DNA from: Acinetobacter sp. YWS30-1
Lineage (GTDB): Bacteria > Pseudomonadota > Gammaproteobacteria > Pseudomonadales > Moraxellaceae
DNA: 64,000 bases
Reading direction: 5' to 3'
Assembly (NCBI RefSeq): GCF_033558715.1
Contig: NZ_CP114606.1
Coordinates: forward strand, 2,046,001 to 2,110,000
Position 1 is the first letter of the stretch, and each line of letters starts with the position of its first letter. Below are positions 1 through 8,723 of the stretch, piece by piece. The translations under genes and the position numbers were made by a program. A model generated the notes under the pieces. The model was not told the origin of the DNA and did not search any database. It was given only the letters and a program-made list of their open reading frames with translations.

Positions 1-140
1 TGCTCAAGGTTGATGATGTGAATTTTGTTACGCGCGCCAAAGATGTATTGACGCATTTTTGGGTTCCAGAAACGAGTTTGGTGACCAAAGTGCGCGCCAG
101 CTTGTAGAAGGTCGCGCATGCTTACGTTGTAATCTGCCAT
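1..140 (-). CDS. rpsB: 30S ribosomal protein S2, 5' part only
   Basis: The minus strand from the ATG at 140 reads [20 protein letters not shown] and continues with the [20 protein letters not shown] segment typical of the S2 N-terminus. S2 binds the head of the 30S subunit and is needed for translation initiation. The gene runs off the left edge of the window, so only about 46 codons are seen. In relatives rpsB is followed by tsf, which would lie outside the window. It is divergent from map, the usual arrangement in gamma-proteobacteria. A structured leader lies directly upstream. Confidence 0.97.
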   Translation of the reverse strand, partial: MADYNVSMRDLLQAGAHFGHQTRFWNPKMRQYIFGARNKIHIINLE

Positions 141-164
141 TTTCTTTACCTTAAAGTTTGGGTT

Positions 165-240
165 AGGCCTCCATATATCCGCATTCTCCACCCTTGCGGG
201 CACCCAGAGTAATGTGACGATATATGTGCGGATTTTTAAT
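165..240 (-). ncRNA. Structured rpsB leader (t44/S2 autoregulatory type)
   Basis: Read on the minus strand, the stretch before rpsB contains a 7-bp outer stem (ATCCGCA, plus-strand bases 227-233, with TGCGGAT, bases 177-183). Inside it is a CCC-GCAA-GGG hairpin next to a CTGGGTG element. The position between map and rpsB is that of the E. coli t44 RNA, known as the S2-responsive rpsB leader. The structure is seen; the identity with t44 and S2 feedback control is inference from position and shape. Confidence 0.6.
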
Positions 241-347
241 ACACCATTCAATCAGCCTCGCAAATATATTCACGAAAAAGCATTTGATAAAATGGGCGGC
301 TATTTATACCATAGTCACATACAAATTTCCAAAAGTTTTTAGAGATC

Positions 348-1175
348 ATGAACACTACTTATCAAGCTCCCCGTCGTTTAATCAAATCCGCTGAAGATAT
401 CGAAAAGATGCGTATCGCTGGACGACTGGCTGCAGAAGTGTTGGATATGATCAAACCGCATATCAAACCCGGCGTAACGACACTGGAATTGGATACGATT
501 TGTCATGACTATATTGTAAATGTGCAGAATGCCATTCCTGCATGTTTAGGTTATGGTGCAGCGCCTGGCCGCCCTGCTTTCCAGCATACAATCTGTACAT
601 CTGTAAACCATGTGGTCTGTCACGGGATCCCATCTGAAAACAAGATCCTGAAAAAAGGCGATATTTTAAACATTGACGTTACTGTCATCAAAGATGGTTT
701 CCATGGGGATACCAATATGATGTACATCGTGGGTGGTGAAACTTCAATCCTGGCAAACCGTCTGTGCAAAGTCGCTCAAGAAGCCATGTATCGTGGTATG
801 GCTGTGGTGAAACCAGGTGCTACTATTGGTGACATTGGTCATGCGATTCAAAAATATGTTGAATCTGAACGCTTTAGCGTTGTCCGTGAATACTGTGGCC
901 ATGGCATCGGTACGACTTTCCATGATGAACCACAAGTTCTGCACTATGGTCAACCAGATACCGGTATGGTTCTTGAAGAAGGTATGACTTTTACGATTGA
1001 ACCAATGGTGAATGCCGGTGTTTGGCAAACCAAACTGCTGGGTGATAAATGGACTGTGGTCACTAAAGACCATAAATTATCGGCTCAATATGAGCACACT
1101 CTTTTGGTAACAAAAAATGGCATTGAAGTGCTGACTGCCCGTCCTGAAGAAGATTTGTCACGTTTTAGTGCATAA
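348..1175 (+). CDS. map: Type I methionine aminopeptidase
   Basis: 275 residues, the usual length for the bacterial type I enzyme, which removes the N-terminal Met from nascent cytosolic proteins. The five metal ligands can be placed: Asp110 (NIDVTV), Asp121 (GDTNMM), His185 (CGHGIGTTFHDEP), Glu218 (TFTIEPM) and Glu249 (QYEHTLLV). The spacing matches E. coli Map with a 13-14 residue offset caused by a slightly longer N-terminus. It is transcribed away from rpsB and ends at its own hairpin terminator. The start at 348 has only a weak Shine-Dalgarno sequence (AGAG), but the protein start MNTTYQAPRRLIKSAEDIE fits the family. Confidence 0.97.
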   Translation: MNTTYQAPRRLIKSAEDIEKMRIAGRLAAEVLDMIKPHIKPGVTTLELDTICHDYIVNVQNAIPACLGYGAAPGRPAFQHTICTSVNHVVCHGIPSENKILKKGDILNIDVTVIKDGFHGDTNMMYIVGGETSILANRLCKVAQEAMYRGMAVVKPGATIGDIGHAIQKYVESERFSVVREYCGHGIGTTFHDEPQVLHYGQPDTGMVLEEGMTFTIEPMVNAGVWQTKLLGDKWTVVTKDHKLSAQYEHTLLVTKNGIEVLTARPEEDLSRFSA

Positions 1176-1194
1176 CAACAACACTTTCTCACAT

Positions 1195-1222
1195 AAATGG
1201 CCACTTTAAAGTGGCCATTTTT
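1195..1222 (+). terminator. Intrinsic terminator of map
   Basis: Perfect 13-bp inverted repeat (AAATGGCCACTTT / AAAGTGGCCATTT) followed by a short T run, about 20 bases after the map stop codon. Confidence 0.85.
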
Positions 1223-1428
1223 AGTTTATATTTCACTTATTATTCGCATCCTCAAAGCATATTCTTAGTTCATGTCTATCTAAACTACCTATCGATGTTC
1301 AAGATAAGGTTGCACTGATTCAGCATTTTTTTCGTATATTTTTCCAAATTCTTTTGCCCAATCTGCACCATTTTAGGCTAAGATAATGTGCTTTTTATTT
1401 TTTAATCCCTATAAGAAGGAATACTGCC

Positions 1429-2664
1429 GTGGACGTACGTCTCTCTGATCGTGTGAATGCCATCAAACCGTCCCCTACGCTTGCTGTGACAAACAAGGCT
1501 GCTGAACTGAAAGCTGCTGGTCACAACGTTATTGGTTTGGGCGCAGGTGAGCCAGATTTTGATACCCCTCAACACATCAAAGATGCAGCAATTGCAGCAA
1601 TTAACAACGGTTTCACCAAATACACCGCTGTTGATGGTACGCCAGGTCTTAAAAAAGCAATTATTGCTAAATTAAAACGTGACAATAACCTTGATTATCA
1701 AGCGAACCAAATTCTGGTTTCTTGTGGTGGTAAACAGTCTTTCTTTAACTTGGCACTTGCTTTGTTAAACAAAGGTGATGAAGTGATCATCCCTGCTCCA
1801 TTCTGGGTGAGCTATCCAGATATGGTGATCATTGCTGAAGGTACACCAGTAATCGTGAAATGTGGTGAAGAACAACGTTTCAAAATTACTCCTGAGCAAT
1901 TAGAAGCTGCGATCACTGACAAAACCCGTTTAGTGGTATTAAACAGCCCTTCTAACCCGACTGGCATGATCTACACTAAAGCTGAATTAGAAGCTTTAGC
2001 AGCAGTACTGCGTAAATACCCAGAAGTATTTATCGCATCTGACGACATGTACGAACCAATCCGCTGGGAAGATGAATTCTACAACATCGCAACTGTTGCT
2101 CCAGACCTTTACGACCGCACTATCGTATTAAACGGTGTGTCTAAAGCCTATGCAATGACAGGCTGGCGTATCGGCTATGCAGCGGGCCCTGCTAAACTGA
2201 TCGGTGCGATGAAAAAAATCCAGTCTCAATCAACTTCTAACCCAACTTCTATTTCACAAGTTGCTGCAGAAGCTGCATTGAATGGTCCTCAAGACGTTCT
2301 TGTACCAATGGTTGAAGCATTCAAACGTCGTCATGACCTGGTTGTGAATGGCTTGAATGACATTAAAGGTATTTCTTGCCTACCTGCTGACGGTGCATTC
2401 TATGCGTATGCAAACATCAAACCATTGATTCGTGCGAAAGGTCTGAACTCTTGCACAGAATTCTCTGCTTGGTTACTGGAAGAAACTGGTGTTGCAGTGG
2501 TTCCTGGTGATGCATTCGGCCTAGGCGGTTTCATGCGTATCTCTTACGCAACTGCTGACGAAGTATTAGTTGATGCACTTGCACGTATCAAAAAAGCTGC
2601 TGATTCTATCGAAGGCGTTGATGAAGCGATTGCTTCGATCGAAGCTGAAAAAGCTGCGAAATAA
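1429..2664 (+). CDS. Class I PLP-dependent aminotransferase (aspartate aminotransferase type)
   Basis: 411 residues, fold type I aminotransferase, probably aspartate:2-oxoglutarate (possibly also prephenate) transaminase, making amino acids in the cytosol. Visible motifs are the GAGEPDFDTP substrate loop, SNPTG with Asn176, the cofactor-contacting Asp205 and Tyr208, and the Schiff-base Lys239 in NGVSKAYAMTGWRIGY. A conserved Arg follows in GGFMRISYA. The start is GTG at 1429, chosen because AAGAAGGA lies 8-9 bases upstream and no ATG is better placed. The gene is monocistronic and ends at a strong terminator. The exact amino-acid specificity cannot be read from sequence. Confidence 0.92.
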   Translation: MDVRLSDRVNAIKPSPTLAVTNKAAELKAAGHNVIGLGAGEPDFDTPQHIKDAAIAAINNGFTKYTAVDGTPGLKKAIIAKLKRDNNLDYQANQILVSCGGKQSFFNLALALLNKGDEVIIPAPFWVSYPDMVIIAEGTPVIVKCGEEQRFKITPEQLEAAITDKTRLVVLNSPSNPTGMIYTKAELEALAAVLRKYPEVFIASDDMYEPIRWEDEFYNIATVAPDLYDRTIVLNGVSKAYAMTGWRIGYAAGPAKLIGAMKKIQSQSTSNPTSISQVAAEAALNGPQDVLVPMVEAFKRRHDLVVNGLNDIKGISCLPADGAFYAYANIKPLIRAKGLNSCTEFSAWLLEETGVAVVPGDAFGLGGFMRISYATADEVLVDALARIKKAADSIEGVDEAIASIEAEKAAK

Positions 2665-2680
2665 TCTAATTGATTAGATA

Positions 2681-2710
2681 AAAAAACCCGCGATGATCGC
2701 GGGTTTTTTT
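2681..2710. terminator. Bidirectional terminator between aminotransferase and MATE genes
   Basis: An AACCCGCGAT/GATCGCGGGTT stem flanked by A and T runs. It serves the plus-strand aminotransferase and, on the other strand, the convergent MATE gene whose stop codon overlaps the T tract. Confidence 0.9.
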
Positions 2711-4046
2711 ATGTAGTTTGTAGATGCTTATGGTATTTAAGTCCCAAACAAAGCAAACACATCAATGCGGCAAAGGTATAGGAAATAGCCAGCATCCACC
2801 AGAAACCACTTATTCCTAAAACATCCAGATTGAGATTGAAGAGCGACACTGGATGATAAGCCAAATACCAGCCTCCGCCCAATCCACCTAATAGCAGTAC
2901 TCCACTAAAAATAAACATGGGGAAGACTACTACTTTCCAGCAACGTAGCATATTGACGCTAATCACCAGAATCGCATCAAAAATATGCATCCAGCACAAT
3001 AAGAACATCAATGCCAGACTCACCGCAAGCACATCCTTATTATCACTAAATAGAGTCACAATCGGTTTTTGAAAAATTGCGATCAAGATCGCCAAAACAA
3101 CTGCGCTTGCGACCACCGCACGTAACGCTTTAAAAGTTAAATCCCAGGCAGATTGCACTTGATTTTCACCAATCCTGGTAGAGACCAGAATGCTAAAAGC
3201 AGAGCTCATCGAAAATGGCACCATAAACAGCAGGCCAGCCAAACCCATCGCTACTTGATGCGCATTCACCATTATCTCCCCCAAAGGCAAGATCAATAAT
3301 GCAATCGCACTAATTGTAAAGACATCAATAAATACGACAATTGCTGAGGGTAAGCCGATTCTTAAAATTTTTAGCAGAGTCTTAAAATAGAAGAATTGTC
3401 CGGACCAGTGCACACGCAACTGTTTTTCTAGAAATATCAGGTAATACACCACTAATAGTGCCCATTGAACAGTCAGATGAGCAATGAAAGCTCCCTTAAC
3501 CCCATAGGCGGGTACATAACCCTGAATCCCAAAAATCAGGCAATAAGCTAAACTCATTTTAAGTATTAAATAGAAAATATTGGCATAGAACACACGCTTC
3601 GCCTGACCACAGGCTTGCGTTAAAATATATAAAATACGTACTAACAAATGTGCTGGAAGCGTCCAAGCCAGTAACCATAAACAAGGTTGAATCAAAGCCT
3701 GTAATGCACTATCTGCTTTTAACAGATGTAGCAAAGGATCTGCATGAGTTAATAGCCATCCTGCAAATACAGACAGGACGATGACAATAAGGATGCTCTG
3801 TTTCAGAATTTTTTGAATATCATCAAAAGCACGTCGCCCATATGCTTCAGCAAGTTCCTGCATCATACCCTGCAAAATCCCCGTCCCCGAAACAAATAAT
3901 AAAGAATAAATAGATAAACACACAGCCATAGCAGCCACATGTTGCGGTGAGTAATGAGACAGGAAAATCATGTCAAATATTCCGACCAACATTATGATGC
4001 TATTACTCAAAAAAATCGGTACCCAAAGATGCAAAAACTGTTTCAT
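2709..4046 (-). CDS. MATE family efflux transporter
   Basis: 445 residues with about twelve hydrophobic segments, starting MKQFLHLWVPIFLSNSIIML, which is the MatE fold: two six-helix halves exporting drugs or metabolites in exchange for Na+ or H+ across the inner membrane. First-half features include the GIFDMIFLSHYSP loop and a repeat-like second half beginning near VHWSGQFFYFKTLLKILRIGLPSA. Length is normal for the family. It stands alone, convergent with the aminotransferase. The substrate cannot be predicted; it is not a close match in my reading to AbeM-type drug exporters. Confidence 0.88.
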   Translation of the reverse strand: MKQFLHLWVPIFLSNSIIMLVGIFDMIFLSHYSPQHVAAMAVCLSIYSLLFVSGTGILQGMMQELAEAYGRRAFDDIQKILKQSILIVIVLSVFAGWLLTHADPLLHLLKADSALQALIQPCLWLLAWTLPAHLLVRILYILTQACGQAKRVFYANIFYLILKMSLAYCLIFGIQGYVPAYGVKGAFIAHLTVQWALLVVYYLIFLEKQLRVHWSGQFFYFKTLLKILRIGLPSAIVVFIDVFTISAIALLILPLGEIMVNAHQVAMGLAGLLFMVPFSMSSAFSILVSTRIGENQVQSAWDLTFKALRAVVASAVVLAILIAIFQKPIVTLFSDNKDVLAVSLALMFLLCWMHIFDAILVISVNMLRCWKVVVFPMFIFSGVLLLGGLGGGWYLAYHPVSLFNLNLDVLGISGFWWMLAISYTFAALMCLLCLGLKYHKHLQTT

Positions 4047-4453
4047 TGCAAAATCACTCTATTCTTAATTCTTTTCTCGGGTTTTATTTTTAAACTGAAT
4101 TATTTAAAACTGAGATATACAGTGGAAATCACATACAATCCTTGTGCCATAAATCTTTATATTTATTGATTTTTATAGAAAAGTTTAGTTTCTATCTTTA
4201 GTTCGCTTATAGAAAATAATAATTTATTGAGCTCAGAAACTATGAGTTTTTTTCGTTCCAATTTAACAATTTAATCAAAAGAAAGAATGATCATGACATG
4301 AAAAGCAGGATGCTATTTGAAATACGAACCTGCTAATCAGTATTTTTATTTAATGATATATATGCACTTATATAGTGTTCTTAATTTTAAAAAGATTATT
4401 TTCATCAGATAAAATCACCAGACTTGCTCTTCCTTTATCTAATGATATTCATT
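4047..4453. other. AT-rich intergenic gap
   Basis: About 400 bases, very AT-rich. It must hold the promoter of the MATE gene and may hold the 3' end of the GFA transcript. A weak 6-bp hairpin (AGCAGG/CCTGCT) lies near 4302-4332. No convincing small ORF with a ribosome binding site was seen. Confidence 0.6.
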
Positions 4454-4864
4454 TCAGGAGTTAGGTTGCTGGAACATAGCAATTACCTCAGCTTCTGTCA
4501 TTTTTTTGGTTTGATTGTTAAATGAATAAAATGCTGGCTGATGATCTATATAAATTTCTAAATCGAAATCCAGATCCTCTGGCAGTTGCTCCAAAGTAAA
4601 TACATTAATATTGGCAAAGGAATGATCTTTGGTCCGCCAGAAAATAAAAGTACCACAGGCATTGCAAAAACCACGCTCTGCCCATTCAGAAGTACTTGCA
4701 ACAGATAAATGCTGCTGATCAATAAAGTGAATATTTTCTATATCAATCGACATTAATGGTCCACTTGTCTGGCGGCGGCACATGGAACAATGACAGGCAG
4801 CAACTTCATGATTTCTGAGCTGAACTTCAAATCGAGTCGCTCCGCATAAACATCTCGCTTTCAT
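4454..4864 (-). CDS. GFA family (glutathione-dependent formaldehyde-activating enzyme-like) protein
   Basis: 136 residues, a complete small Mss4-like fold. The zinc-binding cysteine pattern is visible: CLCGA near residues 5-8, CHCSMCRR near 25-30, and CNACG near 68-72, followed by FIFWRTKD. Proteins of this family bind zinc through these cysteines, and some relatives react with glutathione adducts, but most members have no proven function. The gene is monocistronic between long intergenic gaps. I infer only the fold and metal site, not the substrate. Confidence 0.85.
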   Translation of the reverse strand: MKARCLCGATRFEVQLRNHEVAACHCSMCRRQTSGPLMSIDIENIHFIDQQHLSVASTSEWAERGFCNACGTFIFWRTKDHSFANINVFTLEQLPEDLDFDLEIYIDHQPAFYSFNNQTKKMTEAEVIAMFQQPNS

Positions 4865-5025
4865 GATTATTCTTCCTCGGTATTATTATTTTTAATCATT
4901 TTACCGGATTCATCATAAGTAAAAGGCTTTGTACATTTCCTCATACAATTTTTTATTGCTGATCAAAGCACCATCTGCCTAAACTTGTCATTCAAATCCA
5001 GTATTTAAAATAATAAGGACAAGCT

Positions 5026-5469
5026 ATGGATCTCAAGAATCTTTCAGGTTTGCAGATTATGCAAGAGATGCTTAAGGGCAATCTGTCTATGCCTTCTATG
5101 GCAACCACCATTCCCATGTCTGCTGGCGAAGTCGAACCGGGACATGTGACCTTTTTTGTAAAAGCTGATGAACGCCATCTGAATCCTATGGGAGGTGTAC
5201 ATGGCGGTTTTGCCGCAACTGTTTTAGATACGGTAACAGGCTGCGCGATTCATACTTTACTTGAAGCCGGTGTCGGTTATGGCACAATTGATCTGAATGT
5301 AAAAATGTGCCGTCCAATTCCTCACAACCAAGAACTAAAAGCGATCGGAAAATCAATTAATCTCAGTAAAAACCTAGGTATTTCCGAAGGTCAAATTCTG
5401 GATGACGAAGGTCGTATTTATGCCCATGCCACAGCAACCTGTATGATTTTTCGCAATTCCGACCATTAA
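5026..5469 (+). CDS. PaaI family hotdog thioesterase
   Basis: 147 residues with the hotdog-fold PaaI signature NPMGGVHGGFAATVLDTVTGCAIHTLL near residues 52-78, where the Gly/His and Asp positions shape the active site. Such enzymes hydrolyse acyl- or aryl-CoA thioesters in the cytosol. The C-terminal half shows KMCRPIPHNQELKAIGKSI and YAHATATCMIF, typical of the second strand set. Start at 5026 is supported by AAGGA about 7 bases upstream. It is convergent with the next gene, with only 12 bases between. Physiological substrate unknown; a second paralogue lies at 17940-18383. Confidence 0.88.
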   Translation: MDLKNLSGLQIMQEMLKGNLSMPSMATTIPMSAGEVEPGHVTFFVKADERHLNPMGGVHGGFAATVLDTVTGCAIHTLLEAGVGYGTIDLNVKMCRPIPHNQELKAIGKSINLSKNLGISEGQILDDEGRIYAHATATCMIFRNSDH

Positions 5470-5481
5470 CGTGTTTAAGGC

Positions 5482-5925
5482 TTAAAGTACGCCCCATTTC
5501 CCTTGCGGTGCTTTTACCAGCTTCGGCTGAGTCAAAGCCCGATATTCAAAATAATGCTTAGAAACATTCGATACACTCAGCACCTGAGTTTCTTTAGCAG
5601 AAGCCTGCCACACTTTAGACTGGTTCGACCCAGTCAGAAGATTGCCAGTAAGCGCATAAATATAAAGTTCTTTTTGCCGAGTTTCAGGCGTGTTCAGAAA
5701 GATCTCAAAGCTAAATTGGCGTTCTTGTTCGACCAGCCACTTTTCTGCAAACCATAATTGCAGCAAGTCACCCAGATACAATTGTTTGGTCGCTAAGGGC
5801 CATAAACGGATTTCTGCACCAGCCACAGGGGTAAAGTATTGAGCTGAATCTTGAATAATATCGAGATAATGATCTTGATAAAAAGACAGTTGAGAGAAGA
5901 TTTGAGGGATAGTGAGCGTATTCAT
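5482..5925 (-). CDS. Unrecognised 147-residue protein behind a RutR/TetR-like operator
   Basis: I do not recognise a family. The protein is about 147 residues, has no signal peptide or clear membrane segment, is rich in Leu, Gln and aromatic residues, and contains no cysteine. I start it at ATG 5925 (MNTLTIPQIF), because GGAG lies 7 bases upstream; an in-frame ATG at 5961 gives a basic, poorly supported 12-residue extension. A perfect palindrome 55 bases upstream of the chosen start suggests repression by a TetR-type regulator that is not encoded in this window. The gene is convergent with the thioesterase at 5026. Confidence 0.7.
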   Translation of the reverse strand: MNTLTIPQIFSQLSFYQDHYLDIIQDSAQYFTPVAGAEIRLWPLATKQLYLGDLLQLWFAEKWLVEQERQFSFEIFLNTPETRQKELYIYALTGNLLTGSNQSKVWQASAKETQVLSVSNVSKHYFEYRALTQPKLVKAPQGKWGVL

Positions 5926-5980
5926 TCGCTTTCTCCGGTTTAGCCATTTTTGTGCTGGCAAGTAGGTTTAAATCCACACT

Positions 5981-6000
5981 GTTTGACCATTTGGTCAAAC
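5981..6000. promoter_or_regulatory. Perfect 20-bp palindrome, TetR/RutR-type operator candidate
   Basis: GTTTGACCATTTGGTCAAAC: two 9-base arms around TT. It contains TTGACCA-N2-TGGTCAA, the published E. coli RutR consensus, and lies where it could control the minus-strand gene ending at 5482. Sequence seen; function inferred. Confidence 0.6.
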
Positions 6001-6122
6001 GACTTTATGTTTTCAATCTAGCAAGTGAAATTTGTTCTGACAAGCATTTTTTAAGAATTTAATGCAATCGTTTAAATTAAAATCAGATAAGTGCAATTTG
6101 TAATAAATATGACAGTTTTTTC

Positions 6123-6150
6123 TTGACCCTTTGCAAAATCTCTCTATAAT
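6123..6150 (+). promoter_or_regulatory. Sigma-70 promoter of tRNA-Asn
   Basis: TTGACC (6123-6128) and TATAAT (6145-6150) with a 16-base spacer; transcription would start just before the tRNA at 6162. Confidence 0.8.
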
Positions 6151-6161
6151 CGCATTCAGAT

Positions 6162-6237
6162 TCTCCCATAGCTCAGTCGGTAGAGCGACGGACTGTTAAT
6201 CCGCAGGTCCCTGGTTCGAGCCCAGGTGGGAGAGCCA
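6162..6237 (+). tRNA. tRNA-Asn (GTT)
   Basis: 76 bases with acceptor TCTCCCA/TGGGAGA, a D-arm with AGCTCAGTCGGTAGAGC, anticodon GTT at 6195-6197 in the loop ACTGTTAAT, a T-arm with GGTTCGAGCC and an encoded CCA end. It is a single-gene transcript with its own promoter and terminator. Confidence 0.98.
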
Positions 6238-6246
6238 AATTCAAGA

Positions 6247-6277
6247 AAGCCCAAACATTTAAGACTTGGGCTTTTTT
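6247..6277 (+). terminator. Terminator of tRNA-Asn
   Basis: AAGCCCAA/TTGGGCTT hairpin followed by TTTTTT, 10 bases after the tRNA CCA end. Confidence 0.88.
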
Positions 6278-6539
6278 ATTGCCTGAAATTTCATTTATAA
6301 AATGATTCGATTCTTCTTTTCTCTTATATATTCTTACTCTGCCCTTTTATTTACCTAGTTAGATTGGCTTATATTCTCGTTTAATCAAATGTGCTGTTAT
6401 AAGCCGTTATTCTAAAATTGACGACAGCTTTTGCTATCTTGCACTTCAAGTTTTTCCTTCTAATCAAATTTTAAAATGCTTAGGCTATTTTAAATCCTTT
6501 CAATAGATAAATAAGCTAGGTAGCGAATCTTATATTTAT
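6278..6539. other. Gene-free AT-rich stretch
   Basis: About 260 bases between the tRNA terminator and the miaE terminator. No ORF, tRNA or clear hairpin was seen. Confidence 0.6.
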
Positions 6540-6568
6540 AAAAAAATCCCCCGATTTGGAGGATATTT
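6540..6568 (-). terminator. Terminator of the miaE end of the minus-strand block
   Basis: On the minus strand, ATCCTCC-AAATC-GGGGGAT (7 bp, one T-G pair) is followed by a run of T. It lies 26 bases after the miaE stop codon. Confidence 0.75.
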
Positions 6569-6593
6569 TTTAATGTCTTAATTGAGTAGCTTT

Positions 6594-7247
6594 TTAAGCT
6601 GCTTTTGCAGGCACACCACTGTGGAAACGGAACATTTCATCTGGACTAAGAATCAGATTCTTTTCTACTTCACGGATATGCTCAATTCGGCTTTGAATAT
6701 CTTCTTGTGGATTTTTCAGTTTAGCGGTTTTTGCCACATCTAAAGCTAAGGCCAAGTAGTCCTCAAAATGGCGAGATTCAGATTTAAGCAAGTAACGGTA
6801 GTAACGTCCTAGCTCATCATCCACCAGCGGCGCAAGCGCATAGAATCGCTCACAAGAACGTGCTTCTACAAAAGCACCAATCACCAGCACATCAATTAAT
6901 GCTTCGGGTTCATAGGTCCGGATTTCCTTACGCAAACCACCTGCATAACGCCCTGCACTGAGTCCAATCCATTGCTGGCCACGCTTATTCATGAATTCCA
7001 GCACCTGTTCATAGTGCAGCATTTCTTCACGGACCAGTTGCGCCAGTTTCACTTGTAAATCTACGAAGAAGCTATAGCGGAACATCAGGTTCATTGCTGT
7101 ACTGGCTGCTTTCTTCTCACAGTTGGCATGATCCTGCATCAGAATTTCCAGATTCTGTAATGCCTCATCGAGCCAGGCTTTTGGTGTTTCACAACCTAAG
7201 AAGCCAATGACAGGCTTCATCAGTTCATCATAATCAATATTTGACAT
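6594..7247 (-). CDS. miaE: tRNA 2-methylthio-N6-isopentenyladenosine hydroxylase
   Basis: 217 residues, a ferritin-like non-heme diiron hydroxylase that hydroxylates ms2i6A37 of tRNA to ms2io6A37 using O2. The carboxylate/histidine iron ligands lie in four helices: EKKAAS, EEMLHYEQV, EARSCERF and SESRHFEDY. Length is near the family norm. It is the last gene of the long minus-strand block that begins with lepA, 15 bases after pdxJ, and ends at a terminator. It depends on MiaA and MiaB, which are not in this window. Confidence 0.93.
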   Translation of the reverse strand: MSNIDYDELMKPVIGFLGCETPKAWLDEALQNLEILMQDHANCEKKAASTAMNLMFRYSFFVDLQVKLAQLVREEMLHYEQVLEFMNKRGQQWIGLSAGRYAGGLRKEIRTYEPEALIDVLVIGAFVEARSCERFYALAPLVDDELGRYYRYLLKSESRHFEDYLALALDVAKTAKLKNPQEDIQSRIEHIREVEKNLILSPDEMFRFHSGVPAKAA

Positions 7248-7262
7248 ATATCTTTTGCAATC

Positions 7263-7988
7263 TTAACGCGCAGCTTTAATTGCAGCCTTCATTTGTTGTA
7301 CAGCTTGCGCCAGTCCAACAAAAACTGCATCTGCAATAATCGAGTGACCAATATTTAATTCATGAATTTGAGGAATCGCAGCAATTGGAGTGACATTATC
7401 CAGGTTCAGACCGTGACCTGCATTGACCACCAGACCTTTAGAAGCCGCATACTCTGCCCCTTTGATAATGCGATCCAGCTCAACTTGCTGTGCTTCAGGT
7501 GTTGCTGCATCGGCATAAGCACCTGTATGAAGCTCAATTGTAGGTGCGCCACAAGCGACTGCCGCATCAATCTGGGCAATGTCTGCATCAATAAATAGCG
7601 ACACGTCACAGCCAATCGCAGACAGTTCCTGGGTGGCTTTTTTCACATCTTCAAAATGACCAACGACATCCAGACCACCTTCAGTCGTCACTTCCTGACG
7701 CTTTTCTGGTACAAAGCAGACATGCTGCGGCTGGATTTCTTTAGCAATCGCCACCATTTCATCAGTTACGGCCATTTCCAGGTTCATATGGGTAGTTAAT
7801 ACCGGACGCATACGACGTACATCTTCATCCTGAATATGTCGACGGTCTTCGCGCAAATGCAGGGTAATTCCCTCTGCACCGGCCTGCTCACAGATCAATG
7901 CAGCATTGACTGGGTCTGGGTACGTCGTACCACGTGCTTGTCTTAAAGTTGCGACATGGTCAATATTGACACCAAGTAATGCAGCCAT
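7263..7988 (-). CDS. pdxJ: Pyridoxine 5'-phosphate synthase
   Basis: 241 residues, a TIM barrel that condenses 1-deoxyxylulose 5-phosphate with 3-amino-1-hydroxyacetone 1-phosphate to give pyridoxine 5'-phosphate (vitamin B6). Signature parts are [22 protein letters not shown] at the N-terminus, [41 protein letters not shown] and GHGLNLDNV. The family's usual length is complete. It follows recO by 13 bases and precedes miaE by 15, as in the common recO-pdxJ arrangement, so it is probably cotranscribed. Confidence 0.97.
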   Translation of the reverse strand: MAALLGVNIDHVATLRQARGTTYPDPVNAALICEQAGAEGITLHLREDRRHIQDEDVRRMRPVLTTHMNLEMAVTDEMVAIAKEIQPQHVCFVPEKRQEVTTEGGLDVVGHFEDVKKATQELSAIGCDVSLFIDADIAQIDAAVACGAPTIELHTGAYADAATPEAQQVELDRIIKGAEYAASKGLVVNAGHGLNLDNVTPIAAIPQIHELNIGHSIIADAVFVGLAQAVQQMKAAIKAAR

Positions 7989-8001
7989 ACTATTTTCCTA
8001 A

Positions 8002-8712
8002 CTACGATTGAGATTGAGAATTTTGGATCCACAATTGTCGACTTTTCAGTGGTCGGTCACCGAGTAAAGCAGTGATCACCTGTCGATATAGCTTCGTCAG
8101 TAATTGTAACTGTTCTGGATTAAAATCCCTACCATTTTCATAGTGCTGCATTGTTAAAATCTGCTGACCTGACATGGTTGAGCGCAAGGCCTTGGCCGAA
8201 GGCATAAAACCTTCATTCAACTGAAAATAGTAATGTTGCACGGGATTGATTTGTGCCTGATTGGCATCGACTGAAAAATCCAGTTCATAGCCCAGTTCTT
8301 CTAATAAGATATGTTCAAACTGACGCAGAACCTGTTTTAAATAAGTATTGGGATTTTCCTGATCGGAGAGTTTTTGCAAGGCATTCAACGTTTCGCCATA
8401 TTTGGCAAAGGTCAGCGGCATTTGCACTTCAAGCGGACATAAACGCAACAGGATTTCATTCAGATAAAAGCCAGAAAAGAAGGCATCACCGAAAAAAAAG
8501 ATCGGCTGATTAACAATTTCTAATTTGGTGAAGTTTTTCAGTTCAGATTTGCCTGAAGCTAACAAGCTGATGGGTTGATATTGGGGTGGAGGATTTTGTC
8601 TCAGTATCCCGTCGATACGGCCATATTCCTGGGTAAATAAATGCACAATATGACTGCGATCGCGGTATTTACGATGATGAATCAGATATCCATGCAGCAC
8701 TTCATTACGCAT
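8002..8712 (-). CDS. recO: DNA repair protein RecO
   Basis: 236 residues. RecO binds SSB-coated single-stranded DNA and, with RecR, loads RecA for gap repair. The N-terminal OB-fold begins MRNEVLHGYLIHHRKYRDRSHIVHLFTQEYGRIDGILR. The helical C-terminal half contains FYLNEILLRLCP and LLEELGYELDF. The zinc-finger cysteines found in some RecO proteins are absent; only one Cys is visible, as in many gamma-proteobacteria. The gene lies in the classic era-recO-pdxJ order, here with a small lipoprotein gene between era and recO. Confidence 0.93.
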   Translation of the reverse strand: MRNEVLHGYLIHHRKYRDRSHIVHLFTQEYGRIDGILRQNPPPQYQPISLLASGKSELKNFTKLEIVNQPIFFFGDAFFSGFYLNEILLRLCPLEVQMPLTFAKYGETLNALQKLSDQENPNTYLKQVLRQFEHILLEELGYELDFSVDANQAQINPVQHYYFQLNEGFMPSAKALRSTMSGQQILTMQHYENGRDFNPEQLQLLTKLYRQVITALLGDRPLKSRQLWIQNSQSQS

Positions 8713-8723
8713 AGGCTGCTTCT

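Noticed and set aside
3954..4169. 71-residue plus-strand frame at the start of the MATE gene
   Set aside because: It overlaps the MATE start on the other strand, has no ribosome binding site and unlikely composition.
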